From the NCBI RefSeq assembly GCF_037154085.1, contig NZ_JBANRM010000001.1, positions 124,001-188,000 of the forward strand: 64,000 nucleotides of DNA, read 5' to 3'. Each line of letters starts with the position of its first letter. Within the stretch, counting starts at the first letter, position 1. A program made the translations under genes and the position numbers. This document shows positions 41,819 to 50,902 of this stretch, piece after piece. Under the pieces are notes generated by a model, which was not told the DNA's origin, searched no databases, and saw nothing but the letters and a program-made list of their open reading frames with translations. This stretch comes from Andeanibacterium fulvum. Lineage in GTDB: Bacteria > Pseudomonadota > Alphaproteobacteria > Sphingomonadales > Sphingomonadaceae.

Positions 41819-42937
41819 TCAGCCGCTCGTGCCATGGCCTCTGGCGAGGTAGTCGGCGCTCTGCATTTCCATCAGGCGGCTGACGGTGCGTTCGAACTCG
41901 AAACGGCCATCGCCTGCCTTGTAGAGGTCTTCGGGCTTCGCCGCTGCTGCGGCAAGCAGGATGACATTGTGCTCATACAGCGCATCGATGAGGGTGACGA
42001 AGCGCGCTGCCTCGTTGCGCTGGTCTGGCCCCATCACCGGAATGCCGACAAGGATCACCGTGTGATAGGTGCGGGCGATGGCAAGGTAATCGGCGGCACC
42101 GCGGGCCTCGCCACAGAGCCGCTTGAAGCTGAAAACCGCCACGCCCTTGAGGCTTTTGGGCACGAACAGCATGCGCCCGCCGCCGACATCCAGTTCGCCG
42201 TTCGGCACATGGGCAGCGTCTTCCGGGGCGTAGTCGGTCAGGCGGAAGAAGGCCTCGCGCACTTGCGCGGTCGCTTCCGGCCCAAGCGGCGTGTGCCAGG
42301 TTGCCATTCCGCCCAGACGCTGGAGGCGGTAATCCACCGGTCCGTTAAGCGCCCGCACATCCATTTCCTGCTCGATCAAGGCGATGAAGGGCAGGAAATG
42401 TTCGCGGTTGAGCCCGTCCTTGTAGAGTTCCGCAGGCGCGCGATTTGACGTTGTTACAACTGTTACACCCTCATCGACCATCAGCGCCCGGAACAGGCGG
42501 CTCATGATCATTGCGTCGGCGGAATTGTTGACCACCATCTCGTCGAAAGCGAGCACGCGCAGGCCTTCCGCCAGCCTGGCCGCAACCGGCGGGATGGGGT
42601 CGCCGCTCTCGCTCTGGCGCGCGTCGCGCAGCAAGGCATGCACTTCCAGCATGAAGGCGTGGAAATGCACGCGGCGCTTTTCCGGGATTGAAAGCGTCTG
42701 GTGGAACAGGTCCATCAGCATGGACTTGCCGCGCCCCACGCCGCCCCACAAATATACTCCGCGAGGGCTTTTCGCTTTCTTGCCCAGGAGCTTGCCGAAC
42801 AGGCCGGGCTTGCTGCCGCCTTGTTCCAATTCGCGTTGAAGGGCGTCGAGCCTGACTGCGGCCGCGCGTTGTTCGGTATCGGGGCGCAATTCGCCAGCAG
42901 CCAGCAAAGCCTCGTACCGAGCCAGCATTCCGGACAT
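41819..42937 (-). CDS. zapE: Cell division protein ZapE (AFG1-like ATPase)
   Basis: A 372-residue AAA ATPase of the AFG1/ZapE family. The Walker A motif GGVGRGKSMLMDLFHQ lies near residues 70-85. RVHFHAFMLEVHALLRDAR, VLAFDEMVVNNSADAMIM (Walker B) and TVVTTSNRAPAELYKDGLNR are family hallmarks, with FKRLCGEARGAADYLAIAR towards the end. ZapE acts on the Z-ring in stressed cells; mitochondrial relatives handle respiratory proteins. The start ATG overlaps the stop of the GFA gene. sdhB lies just upstream, as in many alphaproteobacteria. Confidence 0.93.
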   Translation of the reverse strand: MSGMLARYEALLAAGELRPDTEQRAAAVRLDALQRELEQGGSKPGLFGKLLGKKAKSPRGVYLWGGVGRGKSMLMDLFHQTLSIPEKRRVHFHAFMLEVHALLRDARQSESGDPIPPVAARLAEGLRVLAFDEMVVNNSADAMIMSRLFRALMVDEGVTVVTTSNRAPAELYKDGLNREHFLPFIALIEQEMDVRALNGPVDYRLQRLGGMATWHTPLGPEATAQVREAFFRLTDYAPEDAAHVPNGELDVGGGRMLFVPKSLKGVAVFSFKRLCGEARGAADYLAIARTYHTVILVGIPVMGPDQRNEAARFVTLIDALYEHNVILLAAAAAKPEDLYKAGDGRFEFERTVSRLMEMQSADYLARGHGTSG

Positions 42938-43374
42938 CAGCGGGCGTGGTTCTCGCGCGGCTGCATCGCCTCGAATTTGGGAAGATCGGGATCGAAACGA
43001 TCCCAACTCGGCGCGTCCTTCAGGTAGATCACGCTTTGCGGGCTCACGGCGCTGGGATCGTCGAGCGATCCGGCCTGAACCATGATGTGTTCACCCGGTA
43101 GATCGCCGGAGGTGTAGAGACGCCCGGCGCAGGTGCCGCAGAAGTGGCGAGTTACGCTTCCACCGGTTTCACCCACATTGGTGTAGGTCGTGGGCGTTCC
43201 TTCAAGCTCGAGCTGGCTTTTGTGAATGCCGACAATGGTGGTGTGGCCAGTGCCGGTCGCCTTCTGGCAATCCTTGCAGCAGCATTGGGAGACGAACAGG
43301 CTCGGGCCGGTCAGCCTGTAGCGGATCGTTCCGCACAGACAGCCGCCTTCCAGAACGGTTCCGGCATCCACCAT
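42937..43374 (-). CDS. GFA/CENP-V family zinc protein
   Basis: A 145-residue protein of the glutathione-dependent formaldehyde-activating (GFA) fold. The zinc ligands are in GGCLCGTIRY, VSQCCCKDCQKATGTGH and TRHFCGTCAGRLYT, matching the C-x-C, C-x2-C and C-x2-C pattern. Members differ widely in role, and true formaldehyde handling cannot be inferred. It lies between sdhB (5-base gap) and zapE (4-base overlap) in one leftward operon. Confidence 0.9.
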   Translation of the reverse strand: MVDAGTVLEGGCLCGTIRYRLTGPSLFVSQCCCKDCQKATGTGHTTIVGIHKSQLELEGTPTTYTNVGETGGSVTRHFCGTCAGRLYTSGDLPGEHIMVQAGSLDDPSAVSPQSVIYLKDAPSWDRFDPDLPKFEAMQPRENHAR

Positions 43375-43379
43375 GGCGA

Positions 43380-44165
43380 TCAGGCGTGCCTTTCGGCCTG
43401 CATCTTCTTGATTTCAGCGATCGCGCGCGCAGGGCTGAGGCCCTTCGGGCAGGCATTGGCGCAGTTCATGATCGTGTGGCAGCGATAGAGGCGGAAGGGA
43501 TCTTCCAGCTCGTCAAGCCGCTCACCGGTCATCTCGTCACGGCTGTCGGCCAGCCAGCGATAGGCCTGCAGCAGGATTGCCGGGCCCAGGAACTTGTCCG
43601 AATTCCACCAATAGCTGGGGCAGGAAGTGGAGCAGCAGGCGCACAGGATGCATTCGTACAGGCCGTCCAGCTTTTCGCGCTGTTCGGGGCTCTGCAGCCG
43701 TTCCTTGCCCGAGGGAGTGGGGCTGACGGTCTGCAGCCAGGGGCGGATCGAGGCGTATTGCGCGTAGAAATGCGTGAAATCGGGCACCAGGTCCTTCACC
43801 ACTTCCATGTGCGGCAGCGGAGTGATGCGGATTTCGCCCGATCCGCAATCCTCGATCGCGGTGGTGCAGGCCAGGCCGTTCTTGCCGTTGATGTTCATCG
43901 CGCAGGAACCGCAGATGCCTTCACGGCAGGAGCGACGGAAGGTCAGGGTCGGATCGACCTCGTTCTTGATCTTGATGAGAGCGTCCAGCACCATCGGGCC
44001 GGTCAGCTCCAGATCCAGCTCGAACGTGTCGAAGCGCGGATTTTCGCCGCTGTCCGGGTCATAGCGATAGACCTTGAACTTCTTGGGCGCAGTGGCGCCA
44101 GCCGCCGAATGGTTGCGGCTCTTGCCGGTGATCTTGCTGTTCGCGGGGAGTGTGAAGGTAGCCAT
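43380..44165 (-). CDS. sdhB: Succinate dehydrogenase iron-sulfur subunit
   Basis: A 261-residue SdhB of respiratory complex II. The [2Fe-2S] ligands are in SCREGICGSCAMNINGKNGL. The [4Fe-4S] and [3Fe-4S] ligands are in CILCACCSTSCPSYWWN and CHTIMNCANACPKGLSP. It passes electrons from SdhA to ubiquinone. The first about 25 residues (basic, MATFTLPANSKITGKS) are typical of alphaproteobacterial SdhB. sdhA is not next to it: the upstream neighbour is a divergent methyltransferase, so the subunit genes are separated in this genome. Confidence 0.97.
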   Translation of the reverse strand: MATFTLPANSKITGKSRNHSAAGATAPKKFKVYRYDPDSGENPRFDTFELDLELTGPMVLDALIKIKNEVDPTLTFRRSCREGICGSCAMNINGKNGLACTTAIEDCGSGEIRITPLPHMEVVKDLVPDFTHFYAQYASIRPWLQTVSPTPSGKERLQSPEQREKLDGLYECILCACCSTSCPSYWWNSDKFLGPAILLQAYRWLADSRDEMTGERLDELEDPFRLYRCHTIMNCANACPKGLSPARAIAEIKKMQAERHA

Positions 44166-44334
44166 CGGGTGCGATCCTGCTGAGTCCCGTCCTCTCTAGC
44201 GATTGTGCGGCGCGGGGCAAGGCGGTGGGGCGTGAAAAAGACCATTGCGTCATCGCCTTTTGCCAGCCCATTACCTCCTACAACAGAACAAGGGGCCGGT
44301 TCATCGAAACACGGCCTGGACGAGAGGAAGATGG

Positions 44335-44970
44335 ATGGGCCTGCGCCACTGGTATGAGGAGACGATCCTCCCCAAGATCATCAAATGTGCCTGCAATGAC
44401 GAGCGGATCGAGGAACTGCGCGGCCATGTCGTACCACTGGCCCGCGGCAGAGTGTTCGAACTCGGTTGCGGCGGCGGATTGAACCAGAAGCTCTACGACC
44501 CCAAGCTGGTGACAGGCTTCGCCGCGATCGACCCTTCGCCCGCCATGCTGGACGATGCGCTGAAAGCGGCGCAAGAAAAGGGCTGGCAAGCGGACATACG
44601 CGAGGGCAGGGGGGAAGCGATCCCGTTTGAAGACGATGCTTTCGATACGGTCGTGTGCACTTACACCATGTGCTCGGTGGATAATCAGGCGCTGGTCCTG
44701 AAGGAAATGCGGCGTATCCTGAAGCCGGGCGGCACGCTGCTGTTTCTGGAACATGGCCGCTCGCCGGAAGCGAAGGTCTATCGCCACCAGAGGATGATCG
44801 AGCCGGTCTGGAAACGCGTGATGGGCAACTGCCATCTCACTCGCGAAGTCACCGCCGCAGTGCAACGCAGCGGGTTCGAGGTTCAGGACACGTCGAACCT
44901 CTACATGGACAAGATGCCCCGCTGGGCCGGCTTCATGGAGTGGGGCGTGGCCGTGAAGGCGGGCGAGTGA
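44335..44970 (+). CDS. Class I SAM-dependent methyltransferase
   Basis: A 211-residue methyltransferase. Motif I VFELGCGGGLNQKLYD lies near residues 39-54, FAAIDPSPAMLDDALKAA at the second strand, FDTVVCTYTMCSVD at motif II, and LKPGGTLLFLEHGRSPEAKV at motif III. The overall pattern resembles phospholipid/small-molecule methyltransferases (UbiE-like branch). The MGLRHWYEETILPKIIKCAC start is typical, with GAGAGGAAG just upstream. A 24-base gap to the aconitase X pair suggests co-transcription, but no shared pathway is evident. Confidence 0.87.
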   Translation: MGLRHWYEETILPKIIKCACNDERIEELRGHVVPLARGRVFELGCGGGLNQKLYDPKLVTGFAAIDPSPAMLDDALKAAQEKGWQADIREGRGEAIPFEDDAFDTVVCTYTMCSVDNQALVLKEMRRILKPGGTLLFLEHGRSPEAKVYRHQRMIEPVWKRVMGNCHLTREVTAAVQRSGFEVQDTSNLYMDKMPRWAGFMEWGVAVKAGE

Positions 44971-44994
44971 TCGGGAAAGGGTTGGAGTAGGGTA

Positions 44995-46284
44995 ATGGTT
45001 CAGCTGACTTCCGAAGAACGCGCCATGCTGGATGGCGAGCAGGGCACTGCCGTGCAACGCGCCATGGAATTGCTGGTGCGCTATGCCGAGGCGCTTGACG
45101 CGGATCGCTTCGTCTACACTAACAACATCGCTGGCGTGCCGGGTTCCTCGCCGCAATGGGTGAAGGACTATTACGCTGCCGATGGCGGCGATTACCGTGC
45201 CGTGTTCTGCCGGTTCGATCTCGACGCAGACGATGTGTTCGACGTGCCCAGGATGAACGCTTTTTCCTGCCATTTGCAGGGCGGGATGGACCCGGTGCTT
45301 TGGCGCGAACAGGGCATGAGTGAGGATGCCTTCGCCAACTTCGCCTCAGACGAGCGCGAGGTTGCCGCGCATGGAATTCAGGTGCTGAAGACCTGCACGC
45401 CCTATCTGGCCGGCAATGTCCCGGTGATGGGCGAGCATTGCGCGTGGATGGAATCTTCCGCCGTTGTCCTGTGCAATTCCGTGCTCGGCGGGCGGACCAA
45501 TTGCGAGGGTCGGGAATCGACCAGCGCCGCCATGCTGGCCAAGCGCGTGCCGGATTGGGGTTTCCATCGTGACGAATTTCGCCGAGGCCATCATGCGGTG
45601 CAGGTCGCCTATCCGGTGGACTCGATCTTTGAATGGGGAATGCTCGGCTATTTCACCGGCGATGCGGTGCAGGATGCCATCCCTGTGCTCGATGGGGCGA
45701 TCGAGCAGCCGAGCCTGATCCGCCATAAGCATTTCGGCGCCGCTGCCGCTTCGTCGGGTGGGGTGGAAATGTACCACATGGTGGGGATCACTCCCGAGGC
45801 TTCCAGCCGGGAAGCGGCTTTCGGCGGTGCGGATCGCGGCGAGCGTTTCGTTTATGACGCCGCAGCCCGCAAACGGATCTACGAAGCGCTGAACAGCGTC
45901 GGTTCCTGTGAGGACGTCGATTTCGTCATGCTGGGGTGCCCGCATTATTCCATCGAACAGATCGCAGAAGTCGCGGCGCTGCTCGAAGGCCGCCGGGTGC
46001 ATGAAAACTCGGCCCTGTGGGTGTTCACCAGCCGGGCAGTAAAAGCGACGGCCGACGCCAATGGCTACACAAAGGCGCTGCGCGATGCTGGCGCGCTGTT
46101 GATGACGGACACCTGTTCCTCGATCAGCCGCATCGCGCCCAACGGAACGAAAGTGGCCGCCCTCGATAGCGCCAAGCAGGTGCATTACCTGCCTGCGATG
46201 ATGGGGCTGGAAGGCTGGTACGGCACCACTGCGCAATGTGTGGATGCTGCCTGTACCGGCAAATGGAGGGGGAGGCTGGTATGA
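44995..46284 (+). CDS. Aconitase X catalytic (large) subunit
   Basis: A 429-residue protein of the aconitase X (AcnX) family, iron-sulfur dehydratases outside the main aconitase group. NAFSCHLQGGMDPVLW, VLCNSVLGGRTNCEGRES, VMLGCPHYSIEQIAEVAALL and LMTDTCSSISRIAPNG supply likely cluster and substrate residues. Known AcnX activities are phosphomevalonate dehydration in archaea and cis-3-hydroxy-L-proline dehydration in bacteria; which, if either, applies is unknown. The small swivel domain is a separate gene, overlapping by ATGA. Confidence 0.88.
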   Translation: MVQLTSEERAMLDGEQGTAVQRAMELLVRYAEALDADRFVYTNNIAGVPGSSPQWVKDYYAADGGDYRAVFCRFDLDADDVFDVPRMNAFSCHLQGGMDPVLWREQGMSEDAFANFASDEREVAAHGIQVLKTCTPYLAGNVPVMGEHCAWMESSAVVLCNSVLGGRTNCEGRESTSAAMLAKRVPDWGFHRDEFRRGHHAVQVAYPVDSIFEWGMLGYFTGDAVQDAIPVLDGAIEQPSLIRHKHFGAAAASSGGVEMYHMVGITPEASSREAAFGGADRGERFVYDAAARKRIYEALNSVGSCEDVDFVMLGCPHYSIEQIAEVAALLEGRRVHENSALWVFTSRAVKATADANGYTKALRDAGALLMTDTCSSISRIAPNGTKVAALDSAKQVHYLPAMMGLEGWYGTTAQCVDAACTGKWRGRLV

Positions 46285-46733
46285 GCGAGGCGGTGGCAAT
46301 GGAACGGCCCGTTAAGGCGCAGGGGGAACCTCGCCTGGTACTTCATGGCCGCAAGGTCGTGGGCGGCGTGGTGGAGGGCGAAGCCATCGTCACTCAGGAC
46401 ACGATATCGGGCTGGGGCGGGATCGATTCCATGACCGGCACGATCATCGAAAGCCGTCACGAACTGGTGGGCCAGAGTTTTGCGGGCAAAGTGCTGGTCT
46501 TCCCCGGCGCAAAGGGCTCTTCGGGCTGGTCAGGTGCGTTCCACACCACCCGGATCGCGGGCGTTGCGCCGCTGGCCATGGTGTTCAGCATCATGACGAC
46601 CAAGGCAGCATTGGGTGCGGTGGTGATGCGGGTGCCGACCGTGACGGCGCTGGATGGCGATCCATGCGAGTTGATCCGCACCGGCGATTGGGTGCGTGTG
46701 GACGGTGATGCGGGGACGGTGTCGGTCTGGTAG
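46281..46733 (+). CDS. Aconitase X swivel-domain (small) subunit
   Basis: A 150-residue partner of the AcnX large subunit. LVLHGRKVVGGVVEGEAIVT, the middle FPGAKGSSGWSGAFHTT (the serine-containing swivel motif) and VPTVTALDGDPCELIRTGDWV then RVDGDAGTVSVW match AcnX/DUF126 proteins. The start is at the ATGA overlap with the large subunit, so the two are made in step and probably form one enzyme. Confidence 0.87.
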   Translation: MSEAVAMERPVKAQGEPRLVLHGRKVVGGVVEGEAIVTQDTISGWGGIDSMTGTIIESRHELVGQSFAGKVLVFPGAKGSSGWSGAFHTTRIAGVAPLAMVFSIMTTKAALGAVVMRVPTVTALDGDPCELIRTGDWVRVDGDAGTVSVW

Positions 46734-46751
46734 AAGGCTGAGCAGATAGTT

Positions 46752-46836
46752 CGTCATTGCGAGGGGCATTGCGCCGACGCAATCCATGGCATTGTGCGTT
46801 ATGCCCTGGATTGCGTCGCTACGCTCGCAATGATGA
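46752..46836. repeat. Palindromic repeat, CGTCATTGCGAG family
   Basis: CGTCATTGCGAGGGGCATTG on the left (from 46752, reaching CGACGCAATCCA) is complementary, with some mismatches, to TGGATTGCGTCGCTACGCTC then GCAATGATG on the right (46808-46836). It lies between the convergent AcnX small-subunit and amidohydrolase genes and could end both transcripts. It is related to the perfect repeat at 5060-5137. Confidence 0.8.
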
Positions 46837-46842
46837 AAACGA

Positions 46843-48120
46843 TCAATCGACCAGTTCGCCTGCCTTCAACACCTTGGCGGGCTTCTCCAATATTGTGACA
46901 TCCGCCAGAGGATCGCCGTTCACGGCAACCATGTCCGCCCATGCACCGGGTTTGAGCGTGCCAACCTCGCCCGTCTGTCCGAGTGCATCGGCGGCATTCG
47001 CCGTAGCGGCGCGGATCGCGTCGAGTGGGGTCATGCCGTATTCGACCATGATGCGGAATTGCCCGGCGGCGGTTTCATGCGGCATCACGCCCGCATCGGT
47101 GCCGAAGGCCATTTTTACCCCGGCCTTGAAGGCCTTGCGGAAGTTGTCACGCTGGATCTGAGCGACTTCGCGGTCCTTGCGCAGATTGTCTTCCATCACA
47201 CCGTTTGCCGCGCCAGTGGCCTGCGTATATTCGGTGTTGAAGATATCCATCACCAGAAATGTGCCGTGTTCGCGGGCAAGGCGGATGCCTTCGTCGTCGA
47301 TCAGGCTGGCATGTTCGATCGTGTCGATCCCGCCCCGGATGGCGGCCTTGATCCCGTTGGCACCATGCGCATGGGCGGCAACTTTGACGCCCCACAGATG
47401 TGCTTCATCGGCGATGGCGCGCAGTTCCGCTTCGGTGAGTTGCTGTTGGCCGGGCTCGGTGTTGCGCGAGAACACGCCGCCCGTCGCGCAGACCTTGATC
47501 ACTTCGGCGCCATATTTGCGCTGCTCGCGCACGCGCTTGCGCAATTCGTCCACGCTGTCGCCCACGCCGGGGCTCTTGGCCTCGAAGCTGGGCGGGAGGT
47601 AGGTTTCGTCGCAATGCCCGCCCGTAGCGCCGAGAGCGTAATTGGCGTTTACGATGCGTGGACCCTTGATCCAGCCTGCCTCGATCGCCTGATCCACGCC
47701 AGCGACATTGTAGTCGTTATCGCCCACGTTGCGCACGGTCGTGAAGCCCGCGTTGAGCATGCGTCGGGCATTTTCCACGCCCAGCGCAGTCCAGAAGCGG
47801 TCAGTGAAGGCCAGCGAATTATAGCCGCCATATTCGGGCCGTCCGTCCAAATGGACATGCATGTCGATCAGGCCGGGAAGAACGGTGAGGCCTGAAAGAT
47901 CGACCACTTCGGCTCCGGCGGGCGGCTGCGCGCCGGACGTGATGGTTTCCACCTTGCCGTCGGTTACCTTGATCAGCGGATCGGCAACATATTTGCCGGC
48001 ATCCACGTCCAGCAGTCTCGCTGCCTTCACGTAGACCGTCCCGGCCGTGGCGGGCCCCGCCAGTGTCACCGCGAGTGCGGTGGTGATGGCGAGGTTCCGA
48101 ACGGCCGGGATGATCTTCAT
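46843..48120 (-). CDS. Exported amidohydrolase (imidazolonepropionase/prolidase-like)
   Basis: A 425-residue metal-dependent amidohydrolase. Signal peptide: residues 1-26 (ending PATA-G). PGLIDMHVHLDGRPEYGGYN gives the H-x-H metal motif near residue 89. ARRMLNAGFTTVRNVGD, KVAAHAHGANGIKAAIRGGI (metal His), DTIEHASLIDDEG and AFGTDAGVMPHETAAGQFR (catalytic Asp) follow. Such exported members often act on peptides or dipeptides such as Xaa-Pro; the substrate here is unknown. It starts 4 bases after the rne stop, so the two may be co-transcribed. Confidence 0.92.
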   Translation of the reverse strand: MKIIPAVRNLAITTALAVTLAGPATAGTVYVKAARLLDVDAGKYVADPLIKVTDGKVETITSGAQPPAGAEVVDLSGLTVLPGLIDMHVHLDGRPEYGGYNSLAFTDRFWTALGVENARRMLNAGFTTVRNVGDNDYNVAGVDQAIEAGWIKGPRIVNANYALGATGGHCDETYLPPSFEAKSPGVGDSVDELRKRVREQRKYGAEVIKVCATGGVFSRNTEPGQQQLTEAELRAIADEAHLWGVKVAAHAHGANGIKAAIRGGIDTIEHASLIDDEGIRLAREHGTFLVMDIFNTEYTQATGAANGVMEDNLRKDREVAQIQRDNFRKAFKAGVKMAFGTDAGVMPHETAAGQFRIMVEYGMTPLDAIRAATANAADALGQTGEVGTLKPGAWADMVAVNGDPLADVTILEKPAKVLKAGELVD

Positions 48121-48124
48121 GGGA

Positions 48125-50902
48125 TTATTCTCCGAAAGTGCGCTGCCACCAGCCGCGACGGGGCGGGGAGCTCTGTTCGTCAGAAGCAGCTTCCTCGGCC
48201 GCTACCGGTTCCGAAGCAGGCTCCGGCGCTGCCGCAACCTCTGCCACCGCAACTTCTGCCTCGGCGACGGGCGCTTCGGCTTCGGTTTCGGCTACAGGTT
48301 CGGCCTTCTTGCGACGCGTGCGCTTGGGCTTAGCCGGCGCTTCTTCCACGGGGGCTTCGGCGGCCGGTTCTGCCACAGGAGCTTCGGCGGTTGCTTCCGC
48401 GGCTGCGGCTTCGGCCTCGATATCGGCCTTCTTGCGACGCGTGCGCTTGGGCTTTGCCGGTGCTTCTTCCGCTGCAGGAACGGCTTCTTCCGCAGGAGCG
48501 TCAGTTGCCGGTTCTTCCTTCGCCTTTTTGGCGCGGCTGCGGCGGGCCTTGGGCTTCGGTTCCTCGGCCGGGGCTTCCTCGACGGGAGCTTCGGCGGCAG
48601 GAGCCTCCTCGGCCATGGGTTCGGCGGCTTCAGCCTCTACGGCTTCGCCTTCAGCCCCTTCGCCCTCAGCAGTACCTTCGCCTTCGAACTCGCCATCCAG
48701 GCGCTTCTTGCGGCGGTTGCGGCCACCACGGCGGCGACGCTTCTTGCGTGGGGCGCCTTCGCCGTCCTCATCGGAGGCAGCTTCAGCTTCACTGCCTTCG
48801 CTTTCGTCACTCTCGGCTTCGGTATCGCCTTCGTCTTCGCCGTCTTCAGCGCGATCGTCCTCGCCGCCTTCGTCCAGCTCGTCCCGACGTTTGCGGCCAC
48901 GACCGCCACGGCGACGACGACGGCGCTTCTTGCGATCGTCGCTTTCGGTTTCGTCCTCTTCCTCTTCATCCGCGAAGGCTTCGAGTTCTTCCTCTTCCTC
49001 GACGAAATCGTCGACGATTGGCTCGAATTTCGGCAGCGAAGTCGGACGCGGGCCGCCCGATGCGACGCGCATCTTCGCGCCTTCGTTTTCGCCTTCCGGG
49101 ATCACCTGAACAGCAACGCCGTAGCGATCCTCGATCTCGTGCAGATCGGCGCGCTTGGCGTTGAGCAGGTAGATCGACGCTTCCGTGCTGGCATAGAGCG
49201 TGATGATCGTGCCCTTGCCCTTGGCGGCTTCGTCCTCGATCAGGCGCAGTGCGGACAGGCCCGCGCTGGAGGCCGTGCGGACCAGGCCGGTGCCATCGCA
49301 ATGCGGGCAGGAGCGGGTAGTGGCTTCGAGTACGCCGGTGCGCAGGCGCTGGCGGCTCATTTCCATCAGACCGAAGCTGGAGATGCGGCCCACCTGGATG
49401 CGGGCGCGGTCGTGCTTCAGCGCTTCCTTCATCGCCCGTTCGACCTTGCGGACGTTGGAGCTGTATTCCATGTCGATGAAGTCGATCACGACCAGACCGG
49501 CCATGTCGCGCAGGCGCAGCTGGCGGGCGATTTCATGCGCCGCTTCCAGATTGGTGGCGAGGGCGGTCTGCTCGATCCCGTGCTCCTTGGTGGAGCGGCC
49601 CGAGTTGATGTCGATCGAGACGAGCGCCTCGGTTGGGTTGATGACGATGTAGCCGCCCGAACGCAGTTGCACGACCGGGTCGTACATCGCGGTAAGCTGA
49701 TCTTCCGCGCCATAGCGCTGGAACAGGGGAACCGGGTCCGAATAGGCTTTCACCCGCCGTGCATGGCTGGGCATCAGCAGCTTCATGAAATCGCGCGCGG
49801 CCTTGTAGCCGTCCTCACCTTCGACCACGACTTCTTCGATGTCGCGATTGTAGATGTCGCGGATCGCCCGCTTCACCAGATCGCTGTCCGAATGGATCAA
49901 CGTCGGGGCGGAACTGCGCAGGGTCTTCTCGCGAATCTCGTCCCACAAGCGGGCGAGATAGTCGAAATCGCGCTTGATCTCCGGCTTGGTGCGCTGGAGG
50001 CCAGCGGTGCGGATGATGCAGCCCATCGTCTTGGGCAGCTTCATTTCGGCGACGATCTGCTTCAGGCGCTTGCGGTCCGAAGCATTGGAAATCTTGCGCG
50101 AAATGCCACCGCCATGGGTGGAATTGGGCATCAGCACGCAATAGCGGCCGGCAAGGCTGAGATAGGTGGTCAGCGCGGCGCCCTTGTTGCCGCGTTCTTC
50201 CTTCACGACCTGCACCAGCAGCACCTGGCGGCGGTGGATCACGTCCTGAATCTTGTAGCGGCGGCGCAGCGCCATGCGCTTGGCGCGCACTTCGTCCACT
50301 TCCTTGGCACGCGCGCGATTGCCGCCACGTCCCTGGCGGCGACCACGGCCGCGACGGTTCCGGTCGTTGGTTTCGGCACTTTCGTCGCCAGAACCTTCGC
50401 CGTCATCTTCTTCGGAAGAAGACTCGCCGTCTTCGTCGCCTTCGGCAATTTCCCCGCCTTCGATGGTCGCGACATCGTCCTTCTCGGAGGTGTCGATTTC
50501 CTCGACCCCGTCCTCTCCGACCATTTCGTCAGCGAAGGCATCGCCTTCGCTCTCTTCGGCGTAGGCGTCTTCTTCCTCTTCCTCGGCAGCGCGCAGTGCG
50601 GCTTCTTCCGCGGCGGCTTCGGCTTCCTCAGCCAGCAGCGCCTCGCGGTCTTCGCGCGGAATCTGGTAATAGTCGGGATGGATTTCGCTGAAGGCGAGGA
50701 ACCCGTGACGGTTGCCGCCGAAATCGACGAACGCCGCCTGAAGCGAGGGTTCTACACGTGTAACCTTGGCGAGGTAGATATTGCCTTTGATCTGTTTGTG
50801 TTCGGCAGATTCAAAGTCGAACTCTTCAATACGATTGCCCTTGAGCACCGCCACCCGCGTTTCTTCCGGGTGGCGCGCATCGATCAGCATGCGCGTTGCC
50901 AT
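48125..50902 (-). CDS. rne: Ribonuclease E
   Basis: A 925-residue RNase E. MATRMLIDARHPEETRVAVL begins the S1-like region, interrupted from about residue 80 by an acidic then Arg/Gly-rich insert of about 130 residues (for example EEEEEDAYAEESEGDAFADE, NRRGRGRRQGRGGNRARAKE), as is usual in alphaproteobacteria. VVIDFIDMEYSSN holds a catalytic Asp, and the zinc link is CPHCDGTG. The C-terminal half is an Ala/Glu/Lys scaffold with two copies of KPKRTRRKKA for RNA or degradosome partners. Start MATRM at 50902 was preferred to a 22-codon extension. Confidence 0.95.
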   Translation of the reverse strand: MATRMLIDARHPEETRVAVLKGNRIEEFDFESAEHKQIKGNIYLAKVTRVEPSLQAAFVDFGGNRHGFLAFSEIHPDYYQIPREDREALLAEEAEAAAEEAALRAAEEEEEDAYAEESEGDAFADEMVGEDGVEEIDTSEKDDVATIEGGEIAEGDEDGESSSEEDDGEGSGDESAETNDRNRRGRGRRQGRGGNRARAKEVDEVRAKRMALRRRYKIQDVIHRRQVLLVQVVKEERGNKGAALTTYLSLAGRYCVLMPNSTHGGGISRKISNASDRKRLKQIVAEMKLPKTMGCIIRTAGLQRTKPEIKRDFDYLARLWDEIREKTLRSSAPTLIHSDSDLVKRAIRDIYNRDIEEVVVEGEDGYKAARDFMKLLMPSHARRVKAYSDPVPLFQRYGAEDQLTAMYDPVVQLRSGGYIVINPTEALVSIDINSGRSTKEHGIEQTALATNLEAAHEIARQLRLRDMAGLVVIDFIDMEYSSNVRKVERAMKEALKHDRARIQVGRISSFGLMEMSRQRLRTGVLEATTRSCPHCDGTGLVRTASSAGLSALRLIEDEAAKGKGTIITLYASTEASIYLLNAKRADLHEIEDRYGVAVQVIPEGENEGAKMRVASGGPRPTSLPKFEPIVDDFVEEEEELEAFADEEEEDETESDDRKKRRRRRRGGRGRKRRDELDEGGEDDRAEDGEDEGDTEAESDESEGSEAEAASDEDGEGAPRKKRRRRGGRNRRKKRLDGEFEGEGTAEGEGAEGEAVEAEAAEPMAEEAPAAEAPVEEAPAEEPKPKARRSRAKKAKEEPATDAPAEEAVPAAEEAPAKPKRTRRKKADIEAEAAAAEATAEAPVAEPAAEAPVEEAPAKPKRTRRKKAEPVAETEAEAPVAEAEVAVAEVAAAPEPASEPVAAEEAASDEQSSPPRRGWWQRTFGE

